A stretch of 64,000 bases of DNA from Bradyrhizobium guangzhouense. Lineage in GTDB: Bacteria; Pseudomonadota; Alphaproteobacteria; Rhizobiales; Xanthobacteraceae. The stretch's first letter is position 1; each line of letters starts with the position of its first letter. Below are positions 55,266 to 63,763 of the stretch, piece by piece. The stretch lies in NCBI RefSeq assembly GCF_004114955.1, contig NZ_CP030053.1:2914001-2978000 (forward strand). Direction: 5' to 3'. A model generated the notes under the pieces. The model was not told where the DNA came from. It saw nothing but the letters and a program-made list of their open reading frames with translations, and made no database searches. Made by a program: the position numbers and the translations under genes.

Positions 55266-56453
55266 TCAATTTTTCGCACAATGCGCGATCAGCTTCTCCA
55301 CGAAGCTTGCACACTTCTCCAGCTCGGCCATGGCGATGAACTCATCGGGCGTATGCGCCTGAGCGATCGAGCCCGGTCCGATCACCACCGAGGGGATATC
55401 GGCCATGCTGGTGAACAAGCTCGCCTCGGTGCCGAAAGCGACCTTGGCATGGTCGTTGCGGCCCGCGAGTTGCTTGGCCAACGTGACGATGGCCGCATCC
55501 GCTTTGGTGTCGAGGGCGGGGTAATCGAGGATCTCCTCGAAATCGATGCCGCACTCGGGATGTCCTGCCTTCATTGCCGGCTCGATCTCGGCCTTGGCCC
55601 AGGCGACGATTGCGTCCGTCACCTCCTTGGACTCGGCGATGCCGATGCCGCGGCATTCGAAATCGACCGTGCAGGTATCGGGCACGATGTTCAGCGCCGC
55701 GCCGCCATGCACGATGCTGGTCAGCAGCGTCGAGTGCGGCACATCGTAGAGACTGTTGCGTTCGGCCTCGGTCGCAAGCTTCACGGCGCGGCGGCGGATC
55801 TCGGTGATCAGCTCGGCGGCATGTTCGATCGCGTTGACGCCGTCGGGCGCGATCGAGGAGTGCCGGGCAAGGCCGTGGAACGTCGCGCGCACGCCGTGTT
55901 TGCCCTTGTGACCGATGATGACCTTCATCTCGGTCGGCTCGCCGATGAAGGCGCCGAGCGGCCTCACTTTCTTCTTGGCGATTTCGGCAAGCATCGGCCG
56001 CACCCCGACGCAGCCGATCTCCTCGTCATAGGAGATGGCGAGGTGAATCGGCGTGGTCAGTTTCGCCTCCAGCATCTCCGGCACCATGGCGAGGCAAACC
56101 GCGACAAAGCCCTTCATGTCGGTGGTGCCGCGCCCGTACAGCTTGCCGTCGCGTTCGACCAGCTTGAACGGATCGTGGCTCCAGTCCTGGCCCACGACGG
56201 GCACGACGTCGGTATGCCCCGAGAGCACGAGACCGGGCTTATCCTCCGGTCCGATCGTGACCCACAGGGAAGCTTTCGTCCCGGTCTCGTCGGTGATGCG
56301 CTCGCCCTTGACACCGAGGAAGGCGAGATAACTTTCGATATGCGCGATCAGGGGCAAATTGGTGCGGTCGCTGATCGTGTCGAAGGTAACGAGCTCGGCA
56401 AGCATGTTGCGGATGCGATCAGGGCGTGAGCTCGGAAAGATCGGATTGGGCAT
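55266..56453 (-). CDS. argE: Acetylornithine deacetylase (M20 family)
   Basis: A 395-aa dizinc hydrolase. Zn ligands and catalytic residues are visible: LVLSGHTDVVPV (His, Asp), GRGTTDMKGFVAVCLAM (bridging Asp), AISYDEEIGCVGVRPM (Glu pair), FIGEPTEMKVIIGHKG, and SIAQAHTPDEFI (His near the end). It removes the acetyl group from N2-acetyl-L-ornithine in arginine synthesis; related M20 enzymes with other N-acyl substrates cannot be excluded. The ATG at 56453 is taken. Confidence 0.88.
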   Translation of the reverse strand: MPNPIFPSSRPDRIRNMLAELVTFDTISDRTNLPLIAHIESYLAFLGVKGERITDETGTKASLWVTIGPEDKPGLVLSGHTDVVPVVGQDWSHDPFKLVERDGKLYGRGTTDMKGFVAVCLAMVPEMLEAKLTTPIHLAISYDEEIGCVGVRPMLAEIAKKKVRPLGAFIGEPTEMKVIIGHKGKHGVRATFHGLARHSSIAPDGVNAIEHAAELITEIRRRAVKLATEAERNSLYDVPHSTLLTSIVHGGAALNIVPDTCTVDFECRGIGIAESKEVTDAIVAWAKAEIEPAMKAGHPECGIDFEEILDYPALDTKADAAIVTLAKQLAGRNDHAKVAFGTEASLFTSMADIPSVVIGPGSIAQAHTPDEFIAMAELEKCASFVEKLIAHCAKN

Positions 56454-57203
56454 TGTCACTTCTTGTCGGAGATTACGGAGGCTCAATTTGCCTGCATGAA
56501 CCATACCAATGTGACGGCCAGTCCCGCAAATCAACATCGAGGTTCCGGGCTACGAGGCCACAACACCTTGCGTTGCCTGACGGGCAAAACACCCTAGGCG
56601 TAGGGCAATATCCGCCGGCAAAAACATTCCACTTTGCCGAAATTCGGAAATGACGTATGTGTCGCGCAACCCGGCCCATGGAAGAGGGGCGTATCGCGAT
56701 CGCCACGACGCGGGCCGGACGGCGGTGGACGTAGGGTCACATCGGCGCGAAGGGTTTTGCTGGGCGGGCAACCGCGAGTGGGACCGTCGCGCAGACGACC
56801 GGTGTGATCGGCGTACGGCAAAATCGTGTGGTCCTGGCGCCCGGGTCTGTGCGTCAAGGCTCGTGGTGATGCGGGTGGCCCAACCGGTCCCTCGTATTGG
56901 CGATCTGCGAGCCGACGGGGATAGTGCCTCGCTCCCCGGGGAGAGCACGACATAAGCCGTAAAACCACTGCGCAGGGAAGGCCGGATGTTTCGGCTTCAC
57001 CTGTATGCCGCTGTGCAGCCTCTTCTTTTAGGTGTCGCACAGTGGACCGCGGGTGCCAGCCTTGCACCCGGTCTTCCCTGCGCCCTCTTTCAGAGGAGGG
57101 TGACGTGGTGAAACAAGACTCGGGCGAATTGAGCCGCGAGGATGCGGAGGTGTGTCTGCGATGAAGATGCGGATTGAAAGAGCGACGCCGCTACCACTCG
57201 CTC
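56454..57203. other. 750-bp noncoding stretch, probable dispersed repeat
   Basis: No frame here has protein-like composition; those present are Arg/Pro/Ser-rich in several phases. The conceptual minus-strand text (for example GEAETSGLPCAVVLRLMS and KTGCKAGTRGPLCDT) resembles spurious proteins I recall from many Bradyrhizobium intergenic regions, so this is probably a dispersed noncoding repeat. A small hairpin GGGTGC/GCACCC lies at 57051-57069. Confidence 0.4.
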
Positions 57204-57284
57204 CGTCATTGCGAGCGCAGCGAAGCAATCCAGAGATGTATCCGCGGAAAGACTCTGGATTGCTTCGCTGCGCTCGCAATGACG
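57204..57284. repeat. Perfect 32-bp inverted repeat, family 3
   Basis: The arm 57204-57235 (CGTCATTGCGAGCGCAGCGA...) is the exact reverse complement of 57253-57284, with a 17-nt spacer. This dyad is common in Bradyrhizobium intergenic DNA, from memory. Confidence 0.85.
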
Positions 57285-57314
57285 ATGTTGATGCAGGTGT
57301 GCCCAAAGCAACCG

Positions 57315-57475
57315 TCTCGTGCCCCGGACGCAGCGCAGCGTCCCCGGCGATGCGAAGCATGTCCGGTGCGGTGCGCTGCAGAGCCGGGGCCCATGCATCA
57401 GCGAGCTCTGTGGCTTCCTGGGTCCCGGCTCTGCGCAGCAGCGTAAGAACGCTGCAGCGCGTCCGGGACACGAGA
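57315..57475. repeat. Intergenic dyad repeat, family 1, copy b
   Basis: The outer ends TCTCGTG[C]CCCGGACGC (57315-57331) and its inverse (57459-57475) match at 16 of 17 positions. Inner ends GCAGAGCCGGGGCCCA (57378-57393) and TGGGTCCCGGCTCTGC (57419-57434) face each other. The arms are the same family as 54207-54425, but only 25 bp separate them and no nuclease fragment is present. Confidence 0.8.
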
Positions 57476-57481
57476 CCTCAG

Positions 57482-58267
57482 TTAAACCGGCTTGCCCGTA
57501 TACGGCATCGATGCCGTGAGACCACCGTCCACGGGGAACGCTTGCCCATTCACATACGACGCCTCGTCGCTCGCCAGAAACAGTCCCATCGCGGCGAGCT
57601 CGTGCGGCTGACCGGGGCGCTTCAGCGGATTGAGCTGGCCGATCTTGTCCTGGGTGCCACGCTCCTTGGCGCGGTCGAAGATCGGTTTGGTCATGCCGGT
57701 TTCGATCAGGCCGGGGCACACCGCATTGATGCGCACGCCGGTGCCGGTGAGCGAATAGGCCGTGGTCTGCACGAGGCTGATCACGCCGGCCTTGCTCGCG
57801 GCATAAGGATGACCGCTGGCGCCGGCCTTGAGGCCCGCGACGGATGCCGTCAGCACGATGGCGCCGGATTGCTGCTTCACCATATGCGGCATCGCATGTT
57901 TCACCGCGAGGAACGGCCCGATCAGATTGACCCGCAGCACCTCCTGCCAATGCTCGACGGTCTGCTCGCCGAGCGGAACGAGGCCGCCGGAGATGCCGGC
58001 ATTGGCCCAGATCACGTCCAGCCTTCCGTGCGTCTTCACGGCCTTGTCGATGACAGCCATGACGTCCTTCTCGGAGCCCGCGTCGGCGATCATCGCTTCG
58101 GCGACGCCGCCGGCCTTCTTCACCTCGTCGACGGTCTCTTTCACCGCCTCGGTGCGATCGACCGCGATCAGCTTGGCGCCTTCCCTGGTGAACAGCAGCG
58201 ATGCCGCGCGACCGATGCCGCTGCCGGCGCCGGTGATGATGACGGATTTGCCTTGCAGGCGGCCCAT
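57482..58267 (-). CDS. SDR family oxidoreductase (first)
   Basis: A 261-aa classical short-chain dehydrogenase. It has the nucleotide site ITGAGSGIGRAASLL, NAG in WANAGIS, the catalytic Ser in VLTASVAG and Tyr-X3-Lys in YAASKAGVISL, and ends VNGQAFPVDGGLTAS. The Asp after beta-strand 2 (IAVDRTE) favours NAD(H). It is divergent from the histidine phosphatase gene, with a TTTCAAAC repeat like that before the acyl-CoA dehydrogenase in the gap. Confidence 0.9.
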   Translation of the reverse strand: MGRLQGKSVIITGAGSGIGRAASLLFTREGAKLIAVDRTEAVKETVDEVKKAGGVAEAMIADAGSEKDVMAVIDKAVKTHGRLDVIWANAGISGGLVPLGEQTVEHWQEVLRVNLIGPFLAVKHAMPHMVKQQSGAIVLTASVAGLKAGASGHPYAASKAGVISLVQTTAYSLTGTGVRINAVCPGLIETGMTKPIFDRAKERGTQDKIGQLNPLKRPGQPHELAAMGLFLASDEASYVNGQAFPVDGGLTASMPYTGKPV

Positions 58268-58312
58268 GCGTTTCTCCCTCTGCTGCGTACGCGACGCTTG
58301 CCGCGCGACGGA

Positions 58313-58353
58313 ATTTCAAACAAGATTTCAAACAGTAAAGTGTCTTGAGACAC
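58313..58353. promoter_or_regulatory. TTTCAAAC direct repeats and palindrome between divergent SDR and phosphatase genes
   Basis: ATTTCAAACAAG (58313-58324) and ATTTCAAACAGT (58325-58336) are adjacent 12-bp repeats; the second is identical to 51544-51555 before the acyl-CoA dehydrogenase gene. GTGTCT-TG-AGACAC (58340-58353) is a perfect inverted repeat just beyond. Control by the same TetR protein is inferred. Confidence 0.55.
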
Positions 58354-58400
58354 GTTCACACCTCACGTACAGCGACATGACACGGGATGGAAGGGTTTCG

Positions 58401-59099
58401 ATGGCAGCCGAAGACAAGCCAGATGTGGTCACGACACGGTGGTGGTGGGTCCGGCATGCGCCGGTGCGCAATGACGGCGGCAATATCTACGGACAGAGCG
58501 ATCTTCCCTGCGACACCAGCGACACCTACGTCTTCAATGCCGTTGCCAAGGTGTTGCCGCGCCAGGCGGTCTGGTATTCGAGCAATCTGATGCGCACGCA
58601 TCAAACGGCCGAAGCGATCTGGGAGGCGGGCTATCCGCGGCCTGCGTCGATGACATGGGAAGCGGACCTCGCCGAGCAGAATCTCGGCCGCTGGCAGGGC
58701 ATGAATCGCGCCGCCTTCATTGCCAGCCGTCCGGTCGGCTCGAACTGGTTCGCCGACATCAATGAGCCCGCACCCGGGGGCGAGAGCTTCATGGATCTCT
58801 ATAACAGGACGCGCCGGACCATCGATCGCATCAACAACGAGGCGGCGGGGCAGGACGTGATCGCGGTCGCGCATGGCGGCACCATCAAGGCGGCCATCGG
58901 CCTTGCGCTCGACGGCCAGGTCGAGCGGGCGCTGTCGTTCGACATCGACAATGTCTCGATCACGCGGCTCGACTATTTCGCAAGCCCCGAGCGCTCGGTC
59001 TGGCGGCTGCCGATGGTGAACCAGCAGCCCTGGATCGCCGACGATGCCCATGCCGAGATGCATCAGCCGTCGGGGCCGGAAGTCAAGAAGCTCGCGTGA
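58401..59099 (+). CDS. Histidine phosphatase (phosphoglycerate mutase-like)
   Basis: A 232-aa branch-1/2 histidine phosphatase. The phospho-His motif is WWVRHAPVRND near residue 20 (RHG changed to RHA). The Arg/His partners are in SNLMRTHQTAEAI and VIAVAHGGTIKAAIG, and the Glu is in LAEQNLGRWQG. It should hydrolyse a small phosphate ester or phosphoprotein. The ATG at 58401 follows AAGGG; an ATG eight codons upstream is possible. Its place between two SDR genes suggests a metabolic role. Confidence 0.88.
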   Translation: MAAEDKPDVVTTRWWWVRHAPVRNDGGNIYGQSDLPCDTSDTYVFNAVAKVLPRQAVWYSSNLMRTHQTAEAIWEAGYPRPASMTWEADLAEQNLGRWQGMNRAAFIASRPVGSNWFADINEPAPGGESFMDLYNRTRRTIDRINNEAAGQDVIAVAHGGTIKAAIGLALDGQVERALSFDIDNVSITRLDYFASPERSVWRLPMVNQQPWIADDAHAEMHQPSGPEVKKLA

Positions 59100-59140
59100 T
59101 TTGAACCGTCATTCCGGGACGGTCCGCAGGACCGGGCTAT

Positions 59141-59158
59141 GGTGCGCAATTGCGCACC
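59141..59158. repeat. 18-bp perfect palindrome in short repeat fragment
   Basis: GGTGCGCAATTGCGCACC is fully self-complementary. The flanks (GTCATTCCGGGAC before, GAATCTCGA after) look like a shortened Bradyrhizobium repeat. It lies between the phosphatase and second SDR genes. Confidence 0.6.
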
Positions 59159-59202
59159 TGAGAATCTCGAAGTGGATACGAAGACCAATCTGGGAGGAAA
59201 GC

Positions 59203-59970
59203 ATGACCTTGTTCGACATGAAGGGTAAAGTTGCCGTCATCACCGGCTCGACGCGCGGTATCGGGCTTGCGATCGCCGAGCGCATGGCCGAGCACGGCGC
59301 CAAGGTCGTGATCTCCTCGCGCAAGGCCGATGTCTGCGAGCAGGTCGCCAAGGACATCAACGACAAGTACGGCAAGGGCACCGCGGTGGCGATCGCCGCC
59401 AACATCTCGTCGAAGGAGAATCTGCAAAACCTCGTCGACGAGAGCAACCGCGCCTTCGGCAGGATCGACGTGCTGGTCTGCAACGCGGCGTCGAATCCGT
59501 ATTACGGTCCGCTCGCCGGCATCTCCGACGATCAGTTCAGGAAAATTCTCGACAACAACATCGTCGCCAACAACTGGCTGATCTCGATGGTGGTGCCGCA
59601 GATGATCGAGCGCAAGGACGGCTCGGTGATCATCGTCTCCTCGATCGGCGGATTGAAGGGCTCAACCATCCTCGGCGCCTACGCGATCTCGAAGGCCGCC
59701 GACATGCAGCTCGCCCGCAACCTCGCTTGCGAATACGGCAAGCACAACATCCGCGTGAACTGCATCGCGCCCGGCCTGATCAAGACCGACTTTGCCAAGG
59801 CGCTGTGGGACAATCCGGAGAACCTGAAGGCCTCGACCTCGCGCTCGCCGCTGCTCCGCATCGGCATCCCCGACGAGATCGCAGGCGCCGCCGTGTTCCT
59901 CGGCTCGAAGGCCGGCGACTTCATGACCGGCCAGACCATGGTGATCGACGGCGGCGCGACGATCAGTTGA
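59203..59970 (+). CDS. SDR family oxidoreductase (second)
   Basis: A 255-aa short-chain dehydrogenase: ITGSTRGIGLAIAERM, VISSRKAD after strand 2 (Arg/Lys, favouring NADP), NAASNPYYG, the Ser in IVSSIGG and Tyr-X3-Lys in YAISKAAD, and a closing MTGQTMVIDGGATIS. The SSIGG-NPYYG pattern resembles the DHRS4/peroxisomal 3-ketoacyl type. SD GGGAGGAAA is strong. It follows the histidine phosphatase gene in the same direction. Confidence 0.9.
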   Translation: MTLFDMKGKVAVITGSTRGIGLAIAERMAEHGAKVVISSRKADVCEQVAKDINDKYGKGTAVAIAANISSKENLQNLVDESNRAFGRIDVLVCNAASNPYYGPLAGISDDQFRKILDNNIVANNWLISMVVPQMIERKDGSVIIVSSIGGLKGSTILGAYAISKAADMQLARNLACEYGKHNIRVNCIAPGLIKTDFAKALWDNPENLKASTSRSPLLRIGIPDEIAGAAVFLGSKAGDFMTGQTMVIDGGATIS

Positions 59971-60013
59971 CGCGATAGAGCGGGAGAGGGCACGCAGCGC
60001 GCTTCCACCAGCT

Positions 60014-60127
60014 GTCATCGCCCGCGAAGCCGGGCGATCCAGTATCCCAGAGGCCGGCGATCGAAAGCTCGCTCTCGCAACATCCGTCTCGGCGTACTGG
60101 ATGCCCCGGTCAAGGCCGGGGCATGAC
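60014..60127. repeat. Intergenic dyad repeat, family 4
   Basis: The outer arm TGTCATCGCCCGCGAAGCCG... (from 60014) faces ...CCGGTCAAGGCCGGGGCATGAC (to 60127). Each arm also folds on itself (GCCCCGG/CCGGGGC). It lies between the convergent SDR and serine hydrolase genes and probably ends both transcripts. Confidence 0.75.
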
Positions 60128-60166
60128 GGCGAGAAAGTGGATATAGCGTCGCTTAAGCAAGCGAGC

Positions 60167-61390
60167 TCAATCCACCGCCGCGTAAACCAGATCCCGCACA
60201 AGGGTCCGTGTAAAATCACGTTGTCCCGGGCCCTGGCTCATGAACACCGTGAGCAGATCCTCCTTCGGATCGATCCAGAAGAACGTGCCGGCAATGCCGC
60301 TCCAGAAATAGTTGCCGACGCTGCCAGGGAAGGGCGCGATGCCGGCCTCGCGACGCACGGCAAAGCCGAGACCGAAGCCGTGGCCGGGCGACAGCAGCGT
60401 GCCGTTGGTCTGAACGTGAGGTCCTAGATGATCCGACGCCATCAGTTCCAGCGTCTTGCGGCCGATGATCCTGGCGCCGTCGAGCGTGCCGCCATTGCGC
60501 AGCATCAGCGCGAAGCGGGCGTAGTCCATCGTGGTCGAGACCAGGCCGCCGCCACCGGACTCCATCACAGGCTGCTCGAGCATGTTGAACAGTGCGACCT
60601 TGTCGCCGGTCCAGGGATCGGCTTCGAACGGCTGGGCGAGCCTGCCCGCGTTGGCCTCGGAGGTCGAGAAGCCGGTCTCGCTCATCTGCAAGGGCGCAAG
60701 GATGCGCTCCGCGAGGAATGCGCCGAGCGATTTGCCGGTGATGACCTCGATGATGCGGCCCAGGATGTCGGTGGAGCGGCTGTAGTTGAATTCGTCGCCG
60801 GGATGGCAGACCAGCGGGAAGCTCGCCACCAGCGCGGCGTGCTCGGCATTGGTGATCTTGCGGCTGCGGACGCGGGACTCCTGGTAGAGCTTGTGCACGG
60901 GGCCGTCGCCCTGGTGCTCGTAGGTGAGACCCGAGGTGTGGCGGAGCAGATCCTGCACCGTCATCGCCCGCTTCGGCGCAACCAGTTCCAGTCCGCCGCC
61001 GCTGACCACGCCGACCTTCTGATTGGCGAACTCCGGGATGAATTTGGCAACGGGATCGCCGAGCAGGAGGTGGCCGTCCTCGACCAGCGCCATGATGCCG
61101 ACCGACACGATCGGCTTGGTCATCGAGAAGATCCGGAAGATCGAATCCAGCGCCATCGGCGCCGCCGCCGTCGGGCTCTGTTTGCCGAGCGCCTCGAACC
61201 AGCCGACCTGGCCGCCTCTGGCCACCAGAACGGTCACGCCGGGGATGGTTCCCTTGTCGATCTCGCGCTTGAACGCATCCGACATCGCCTGCAGGCGGGG
61301 CCGCGACAGGCCGAGGGTTTCGGGGCGGGCGTCCGGCAGGGCAGGTGTCCGGGCTGCAGCGGCGGCTGTCGTGGCGGCGTGGGCGTTCAT
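60167..61390 (-). CDS. Serine hydrolase, class C beta-lactamase/EstB fold
   Basis: A 407-aa protein. The Ser-X-X-Lys pair is FSMTKPIVSVG, the second motif is FNYSRSTDILG (Tyr), and the third is GHGFGLGFAVRREAG (His-Gly). There is no obvious secretion signal; the start is Ala-rich (MNAHAATTAAAAARTPALPDARPETLGLS). Most family members of this kind are esterases rather than beta-lactamases. It may hydrolyse an ester or lactone connected with the preceding genes. Confidence 0.88.
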   Translation of the reverse strand: MNAHAATTAAAAARTPALPDARPETLGLSRPRLQAMSDAFKREIDKGTIPGVTVLVARGGQVGWFEALGKQSPTAAAPMALDSIFRIFSMTKPIVSVGIMALVEDGHLLLGDPVAKFIPEFANQKVGVVSGGGLELVAPKRAMTVQDLLRHTSGLTYEHQGDGPVHKLYQESRVRSRKITNAEHAALVASFPLVCHPGDEFNYSRSTDILGRIIEVITGKSLGAFLAERILAPLQMSETGFSTSEANAGRLAQPFEADPWTGDKVALFNMLEQPVMESGGGGLVSTTMDYARFALMLRNGGTLDGARIIGRKTLELMASDHLGPHVQTNGTLLSPGHGFGLGFAVRREAGIAPFPGSVGNYFWSGIAGTFFWIDPKEDLLTVFMSQGPGQRDFTRTLVRDLVYAAVD

Positions 61391-61541
61391 GAGGGCTCCC
61401 GGGTGTTGTTTCTTGTCGTTCGGGCGCAACACTGGCCCAGAAGCGGCGCTGTGAACAAGCGGCGCCAATGCGCTTCTCCCTTGCAATCCGGTCGTCCCCT
61501 GTGCTTGAAAGCGCCCCTGAGCCGCGGCGACGCAGGTTCGT

Positions 61542-61617
61542 AGGAGTGTAGCTCAATTGGTAGAGCACCGGTCTCCAAAACCGGGGGTCGCAGGTTCGAG
61601 CCCTGCCACTCCTGCCA
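61542..61617 (+). tRNA. tRNA-Trp (anticodon CCA)
   Basis: The acceptor stem AGGAGTG/CACTCCT (61542-61548 with 61607-61613), D arm GCTC/GAGC, anticodon loop CTCCAAA (anticodon CCA) and T arm with GGTTCGAGCC are complete. The CCA end (61615-61617) is encoded. Length 76 nt. The usual secE-nusG neighbours do not follow it here. Confidence 0.96.
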
Positions 61618-61715
61618 GCAAAATCAAATAGTTAAGTTGGTCTGGCAGGCAGGGGATCAAGCATCCCTTCCGGGCGGTCCGGAGCGTCCCTCGCGATCGG
61701 GGCCGGGATGCTGGA

Positions 61716-62477
61716 TCAGCGTGCGGTGGTCCGACCGGCTTCAACGGAATCCTGGCTGAGATCGACGTCCCGAATGGGCGCGCGGCGCAGCAGCGCGAAG
61801 ATGGTCCCGCAGAGCTCGAAATAGGTGCGCAGGCGCAGCGCGCGGGACGAACCCTTCAGCTCCGCATTGAGGCTGACCGGCACCTGAACATGGGTCAGGC
61901 CCAGCTGCAGCAGCGAGATCAAGGCGCAGATCTGATAGCCATAGCCGTCCGCCTTGACCGCGATCTGGCGCAGCCATTTCACGGGGTAGACGATCATGCT
62001 GTGGTAGTCGGACAGCCAGAATCCGAACAGGCAGTTGAGGATCAGGCGCAGCGTATGCGACTGGATCGAGCGATTGACGGAACGGTCGGACTGGTTGTCG
62101 CGATAAGTGATGACGATGTCGGCGGCGCCGGCGGCCTTGAACATCCGCGCGATGCCTTCGTTCTGGAAGGCATGGTCGCCGGGAACAAGCGTGATTGCAT
62201 CGAACTTCGCGCGCGACAAGGCATATCCGAAGCCGGCACCGACGCCGCGCCGTTCGATGTTGTGATGCACGATGATCCGCGGCTCGCCGGCGGCATACGA
62301 GTCCATGATCGCGCCGGTCGCGTCGGTGCTGCCGTCGTCGATCAGGAAGATCTCGAAATCGTCCAGCAACTCGCGGGCCAGCGGCAGCACCCCATCAATC
62401 GTGTCGGCGATCTTGTCCTGCTCGTTCAGCGCCGGAATGACGATCGTGAGCCGTTTTGCTGCCCTGGAAGATATCAT
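61716..62477 (-). CDS. Family 2 glycosyltransferase
   Basis: A 253-aa GT-A enzyme. It starts LTIVIPALNEQDKIADTIDGVLPLA, followed by FEIFLIDDGSTDATGAI (nucleotide Asp) and GVGAGFGYALSRAKFDAITLVPGDHAFQNE (DxD-like GDHA). The later YPVKWLRQIAVKADGYGYQICALISLLQLGLTHVQVPVS matches dolichyl-phosphate-sugar synthases, but without a terminal membrane anchor. The ATG at 62477 is preferred over a TTG upstream. It probably makes a lipid-linked sugar. Confidence 0.88.
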   Translation of the reverse strand: MISSRAAKRLTIVIPALNEQDKIADTIDGVLPLARELLDDFEIFLIDDGSTDATGAIMDSYAAGEPRIIVHHNIERRGVGAGFGYALSRAKFDAITLVPGDHAFQNEGIARMFKAAGAADIVITYRDNQSDRSVNRSIQSHTLRLILNCLFGFWLSDYHSMIVYPVKWLRQIAVKADGYGYQICALISLLQLGLTHVQVPVSLNAELKGSSRALRLRTYFELCGTIFALLRRAPIRDVDLSQDSVEAGRTTAR

Positions 62478-62597
62478 CGAATGCCGCCGTCGCCGGCTAC
62501 TCTCATGGTTGAAGCGCAAGCGGCAACCTTAAGTGATCGAGTGCCGGCAAACAATGCCGCCTCCCGCAGGTCGGGCAGGAGAGTGGCATTCGGGCCA

Positions 62598-63116
62598 CTA
62601 TTCGCTGAACTCGTAGAGCCCGGAGTTCCCGATTCCGAAGGCCCGGCGCAGGCGCCCGATCCGATTGGCCATGGTCCGCCCCGCAGCCGTCGCGGCGAAT
62701 CGCGAATCTGATTGCTCGACCAGCCCGCCGTCGACGAGGATTTTGGTCCGTCCGTAGAACAGATCCGGAACCTGCCGTTCGACCACATCGGAAAGCGGTG
62801 CCGTTCGGCCCGGCCGATCGACAAGTCCGAGCAGGATGTCCAGTGACACCGATTTATACGCCGCACCGAAGGCGAAAACATAGGCCATGACGCCGAATCC
62901 GAAAATCGACGCCGCGTCCCAATACCGGAAATCCGGCAGGGTCAAAACGCCCAACAGCACGCCCAGCATATGCGAAAGCAGAGCGGCAAGCCCGAGCAGC
63001 ATCACCGGCGCGAGCGACCAGGCGCGGATACGCGCCGTGATCTGAAGGGCAGGCGCCAGCAGCGCAAAGACAACCACAGCGACGAGACCGACAGCGAATG
63101 ACATCGTGCCCGTCAT
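62598..63116 (-). CDS. Small membrane protein with helical C-terminal domain (second of pair)
   Basis: A 172-aa protein with four hydrophobic segments (about residues 5-25, 33-55, 70-90) followed by a soluble tail of about 75 residues (LSDVVERQVPDLFYGRTKILVDGGLVEQSDSRFAATAAGRTMANRIGRLRRAFG). The tail looks like a winged-helix: helices, then a strand-turn with VDGGLV, then a long helix. The start overlaps the previous gene by ATGA. It is not a recognised family. Confidence 0.7.
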   Translation of the reverse strand: MTGTMSFAVGLVAVVVFALLAPALQITARIRAWSLAPVMLLGLAALLSHMLGVLLGVLTLPDFRYWDAASIFGFGVMAYVFAFGAAYKSVSLDILLGLVDRPGRTAPLSDVVERQVPDLFYGRTKILVDGGLVEQSDSRFAATAAGRTMANRIGRLRRAFGIGNSGLYEFSE

Positions 63117-63619
63117 CCGAGACCCGTCGACAAACGAACGAGCTTCACGAGACGTGCCACCGCAAGTCCTTTAGCCGTCGGAGTCAATTTGCCGTCGGCA
63201 CTCGTCACCATGCCGGCGCCGATCAGAAGCTTCAGTCGATTGTGTGCGAAGGTACCGAGATCCCCGCCTTGCATATAAGCCCCGGCCCATTGCTCCGAGG
63301 TGAGGGGACGTCCGACCTGGACCAGCGCCGTAAGCAGCGTCAGGGTAAAACCCCAGGCCAGCAGGCTGAACAGGATGTAGCAAAGCATCATCGCCGTCGC
63401 GAGCAGGAAGAAGCCGCCAACCACGTCGGCGAACTGTCGTTGCCCCGGCAGCGCAATGCAGGCGATCACGAACAGAATGATGGCGCTGAGACAGCCCATT
63501 CGAAAACGACGGCCCGCTCCGCGAATAGCCGCGATACGTGCGTAACACACCAGCAGCAGCGGAAGTCCGGCACTCAGACAAATCGCAGTGGTCTGTGCAG
63601 GCCCCGGTAGGAAGTTCAT
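63113..63619 (-). CDS. Small membrane protein with helical C-terminal domain (first of pair)
   Basis: A 168-aa protein with four hydrophobic segments and a tail TSEQWAGAYMQGGDLGTFAHNRLKLLIGAGMVTSADGKLTPTAKGLAVARLVKLVRL. The tail has the same plan as the next protein: helix, LLIGAGMV-type turn, T-A-K-G helix. The ATG at 63619 follows GAGGCG; an earlier in-frame start is possible. The gene is translationally coupled to its neighbour. Confidence 0.7.
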   Translation of the reverse strand: MNFLPGPAQTTAICLSAGLPLLLVCYARIAAIRGAGRRFRMGCLSAIILFVIACIALPGQRQFADVVGGFFLLATAMMLCYILFSLLAWGFTLTLLTALVQVGRPLTSEQWAGAYMQGGDLGTFAHNRLKLLIGAGMVTSADGKLTPTAKGLAVARLVKLVRLSTGLG

Positions 63620-63763
63620 CGCGGAAAATCGCCTCGGACGCCTCGGTGCTGCCGCAGCCGGCGCGGTGTCTATAGGAGGTCGCATTTTATGGGTCAATGA
63701 TCAATTGATCCTCCGCATCAGGCTCTTGCGGTAGTCGGATGGGCGTGCGAACTCTTGCCGCCG

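Noticed and set aside
57204..57475. CRISPR array
   Set aside because: The repeats here are inverted dyads with different sizes and no regular spacers; no cas genes are present.
57828..58400. Upstream extension of the histidine phosphatase
   Set aside because: It lies antisense to the first SDR gene; the catalytic motif is near the start when the ATG at 58401 is used.
61542..61660. tRNA-Trp as an integration site
   Set aside because: No integrase gene and no direct repeat of the tRNA 3' end was found in the window.
61553..61744. Minus-strand frame over tRNA-Trp (GVAGLEPATPGFGDRCSTN)
   Set aside because: Also a classic tRNA antisense artefact.
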